Below, piece after piece: positions 12,561 through 15,134 of a DNA stretch of 15,134 nucleotides (position 1 is its first letter; each line of letters begins with the position of its first letter). Source of the stretch: Lachnospiraceae bacterium (GTDB lineage Bacteria > Bacillota > Clostridia > Lachnospirales > Lachnospiraceae); NCBI GenBank assembly GCA_900770785.1, contig CAAGLJ010000212.1, positions 1 through 15,134 on the forward strand, given 5' to 3'. The translations under genes and the position numbers were made by a program. Below the pieces are notes generated by a model. It was not told the DNA's origin. It searched no databases and saw only the letters and a program-made list of their open reading frames with translations.

Positions 12561-15134
12561 TTACAACAGATTTTCCACCCTGCCAAAAAGCGGTTCATTT
12601 TCTTTAATCTTATTCTGGGTTCCTACCACGCAGATGCAGTCCTCATCAAGAAGAGCCTGTACGTAATCGGCAAGACTGCGGATATCCTCTCCATCCACAG
12701 AAAGGAGCTGATCCCTTTCCCGCTGAAAATCCTCCTCGCTCTGGTTGGTCATATATGCACTTAAAGAACGCAGTCCCTTAGCCTGAGGAGTCAATGGAAT
12801 GTCCAGTTCGCTTACTGCCCCGATAATATACTGATTCATGGTTCTTTCTTCTCCCAGAAACCCTTTCAGATATTCAACTGCACCTTCATAAACCTGTAGA
12901 GTTTTCTCCAGATTAGGATCTCGATAGGATACAAAATAGCTGTCTCCATTTTTGGAAAATCCTGACATACAACCGTAGGCTCCTCCTTTTACTCTGATCT
13001 GATTCCACAGATAATCATAACCCATAATTACCTTCAATACTCTAAGAGCACCGGTATAGGGTAAGCCCGCTTTCAGGAAGTTTCCTGCCTTAGCCACATA
13101 TTGAACCTGCCCCGCAGTAATAAAGCCTTCCTGCTTTTTCTCAAGCGGGAGCTTTAATTCTGTCTTTTTTTCCTGCCCCTGGGGAAGTTCTTCTGCAAAT
13201 TTCTGCACTGCCTGACAAAAGGCTTCATAGCCCTCTTCACTTCCGGTGTAGTCATACATCAGATTCTTCTGACAGAATAAAATGTTGCACAGCCCTTCCA
13301 ATTCCTCCCGTAATTCTTTCTTTTTATTTTCAAAATTCTTTTCCAGATCAAAGACCAGCCGATAGAGCGGCATACCGTTAATCTGTTCGATAATTGCACC
13401 GGAAGGACTGAAATAGGATGTAGCCCGGGCTGCTGCAACACGATGGGCGGCCTGAACCATATCGGCCTGCATTCTGGACTTCATTTCTGCCAGAATCTCA
13501 TAAAGACGCCTTTCATCGGTGAACAGGGATTCTCTGATGATTTCCTTTAACAGAGCAACTGCTTTGGACAGATTGTTTTCCATAGCCTTTACCTTCCATT
13601 CAAAGGTCAGGCGATATTCCTTTACCTCCTTGGAATTCAGGTAAACATTGATAACGGGGCTGATTCCACCGGTTTCCATATGGATCTGATTATATAAATC
13701 ACCGTAGGAACGTACCCTGGTATCCACATACCCCAGCACATACTTCAATATCCCTAAATAGCTCAGCTTTTGAGGGTCAACTCCATTAACCGTAAACAGA
13801 AGGCGGAAATACCCTATTCCATTAGTATATACGGGGTGGTAAAGGCTGGTAATGTCTCCAATTTTTCTTACCTCATTATATAAAGGTGCTGTTTCCCTTT
13901 TAATATCCTCCCTTTTCAGAAGCGGAATACAGGCCAGCTCTTCTGGAGTATTTTCTTCCTCCTGATAGGCTCTGAGTTCTTTGGTTTTCTGCACAATTTC
14001 CTGTATTTCTTCTGCACTTAGGGATGCTTTATGCTGCTTAAGCCTTTCCTTTAAAGCAGCCTCCTTCTGTGAGGCCAGGTTAATTACCGGATTTACGGTA
14101 AGAATGGTCTTATGCGGATTGTTCAGAAGATACTCCTTTACTAACCCCTCAAAATAGTCTGTTTCCAGTCTTGCGCGAAGCTCCTTGAAGGTATCATTTG
14201 CCGCCACATGAATAAAAGGCTTTCCATCATCATAAAGCCAGCTGTCCAGAATCTGAAGGCCATACATCAGTCCCGGAGGATAGGCCCCAAAATCTCCCTC
14301 CCTGTACTTAAATTCATAATAGTTCAGCGCCGCCTTAAGGGACTCTTTGTTTAAGCCCTTTTCGCACAGCTCCTTCAGCGTCTGTTCAATCAGGGAAACA
14401 AACTCTTCCTTCTGTTCCCCATTGGCATTCTTGGCAATTACACTGAAATAAGGCTGTTTCACTCCACTGTCATAGAAGCTGTATACATCCTTCCCTATAC
14501 CTGCATCCAGAAGAACCTTCTTTAAGGGAGCTGCCGGCGAAGAGCATAAGGTATAGTCCAATATTTTGAAGGCCAGATACTGAAGCGGCTCCAGATTGGT
14601 TTTCATGGCCGTATTATAGCTTAAATAGGTTCCATCCTCCAATTCCTCCTCTTCTGCCACAGAATACTCTCTGGTCGCCTCCATTGGCTGCTCAAAGGGC
14701 TTTTGCTCCTTAATGGCAGAATCTATTTCCAAAAAGTCAAAGTGAGATAAATATTCCCGGTCCAAAAAGGCCAGCTTCTCTTCCATATCCATATTTCCAT
14801 AGAGATAGATGTAGCTGTTGGATGGATGATAATAGGTCCGGTGTACCTGAAGAAAATGTTCGTAGGTCAGCTCCGGGATATGATCCGGGTCTCCCCCAGA
14901 CTCCTCTCTGTAAGCGTTATCCGGAAAAAGTGAGTTCAATATCTCCCGCTCCAGCACATCATCAGGGGAAGAAAAGGCTCCCTTCATTTCATTATAAACT
15001 ACACCATTAATGGTAAGAGGACTGTGTTCGTCCTCCATTTCATAATGCCAGCCCTCCTGCTTAAAGGTAAGGGCATTATCATAGATGTTGGGATAAAAAA
15101 CCGCATCCAGATAAACATTCATCAAATTCTGAAA
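12561..15134 (-). CDS. M16C metalloprotease, presequence-protease type (5' partial)
   Basis: This is a large pitrilysin-family peptidase related to PreP and yeast Cym1, which degrade short peptides inside a closed two-half chamber. The frame is open to the window edge: the visible 857 residues begin FQNLMNVYLDAVFYPNIYDN, which in the family lies about 100 residues after the start, so the HxxEH zinc site is outside the window. The central M16C-associated region includes ALKERLKQHKASLSAEEIQEIVQKTKELRAYQ. The C-terminal half has the IRVKGGAYGCMSGF...YFVSYRDPN block, with the Arg and Tyr that contact substrate in this family. The TTG/ATG near 15120 is not a start. No signal peptide can be judged. 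It is followed closely by the DUF4349 lipoprotein gene; an intracellular peptide-recycling role is inferred. Confidence 0.93.
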   Translation of the reverse strand, partial: FQNLMNVYLDAVFYPNIYDNALTFKQEGWHYEMEDEHSPLTINGVVYNEMKGAFSSPDDVLEREILNSLFPDNAYREESGGDPDHIPELTYEHFLQVHRTYYHPSNSYIYLYGNMDMEEKLAFLDREYLSHFDFLEIDSAIKEQKPFEQPMEATREYSVAEEEELEDGTYLSYNTAMKTNLEPLQYLAFKILDYTLCSSPAAPLKKVLLDAGIGKDVYSFYDSGVKQPYFSVIAKNANGEQKEEFVSLIEQTLKELCEKGLNKESLKAALNYYEFKYREGDFGAYPPGLMYGLQILDSWLYDDGKPFIHVAANDTFKELRARLETDYFEGLVKEYLLNNPHKTILTVNPVINLASQKEAALKERLKQHKASLSAEEIQEIVQKTKELRAYQEEENTPEELACIPLLKREDIKRETAPLYNEVRKIGDITSLYHPVYTNGIGYFRLLFTVNGVDPQKLSYLGILKYVLGYVDTRVRSYGDLYNQIHMETGGISPVINVYLNSKEVKEYRLTFEWKVKAMENNLSKAVALLKEIIRESLFTDERRLYEILAEMKSRMQADMVQAAHRVAAARATSYFSPSGAIIEQINGMPLYRLVFDLEKNFENKKKELREELEGLCNILFCQKNLMYDYTGSEEGYEAFCQAVQKFAEELPQGQEKKTELKLPLEKKQEGFITAGQVQYVAKAGNFLKAGLPYTGALRVLKVIMGYDYLWNQIRVKGGAYGCMSGFSKNGDSYFVSYRDPNLEKTLQVYEGAVEYLKGFLGEERTMNQYIIGAVSELDIPLTPQAKGLRSLSAYMTNQSEEDFQRERDQLLSVDGEDIRSLADYVQALLDEDCICVVGTQNKIKENEPLFGRVENLL

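Noticed and set aside
12515..12598. N-terminal extension of the DUF4349 frame by 28 residues
   Set aside because: It would overlap the protease gene end and place 28 residues before a clean lipoprotein signal peptide; the ATG at 12514 has a good ribosome site.
1..15134. CRISPR arrays, insertion sequences, tRNA genes, prophage genes
   Set aside because: I saw no spaced direct repeats, no transposase or integrase motifs, and no tRNA-like sequence; almost every base belongs to a recognisable gene or a short gap.

Overview
This window looks like a piece of core chromosome from a low-to-mid GC Firmicute, most likely a clostridial species of the Lachnospiraceae type. The grounds are the era-yqzL-recO order, a class II alpha2 glycyl-tRNA synthetase, ribosomal protein S21, scpA/scpB, a DacF-like carboxypeptidase, strong GGAGG ribosome sites and occasional TTG/GTG starts. 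The taxon is an inference from gene content; no rRNA is present. All fourteen genes I support lie on the minus strand, so transcription runs from high to low coordinates. No intergenic gap exceeds about 165 bases, and I see no mobile element, tRNA, CRISPR array or prophage.

In transcription order (right to left): (1) A partial M16C metalloprotease (presequence-protease type, N-terminus beyond the window), a DUF4349 lipoprotein, the GTPase Era, an overlapped YqzL-like small protein and RecO sit close together and end in an intrinsic terminator built into the recO stop codon. (2) glyS has its own near-consensus promoter and a strong terminator. (3) An orphan radical SAM protein with a SPASM/twitch-type C-terminus follows, with no obvious promoter of its own. 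(4) A single-domain CheY-type response regulator and alaS form a two-gene unit with an extended -10 promoter. (5) rpsU is a single-gene unit with a near-perfect promoter, a leader of about 100 bases and a strong terminator. (6) dacF-like PBP, a membrane-anchored metallophosphoesterase, scpA and scpB form a four-gene run ending in a weak AT-rich hairpin.

Functionally the window is dominated by housekeeping: translation (glyS, alaS, rpsU), ribosome assembly (era), recombinational repair (recO), chromosome condensation (scpA, scpB) and envelope (dacF, metallophosphoesterase, DUF4349). The parts that deserve a second look are the isolated CheY transcribed ahead of alaS, the orphan radical SAM enzyme, the small YqzL-like gene that overlaps recO, the RecO without zinc-finger cysteines, the doubly anchored DUF4349 protein beside Era, and the absence of T-box leaders on both aminoacyl-tRNA synthetase genes. 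I did not find a clearly new multi-gene system.
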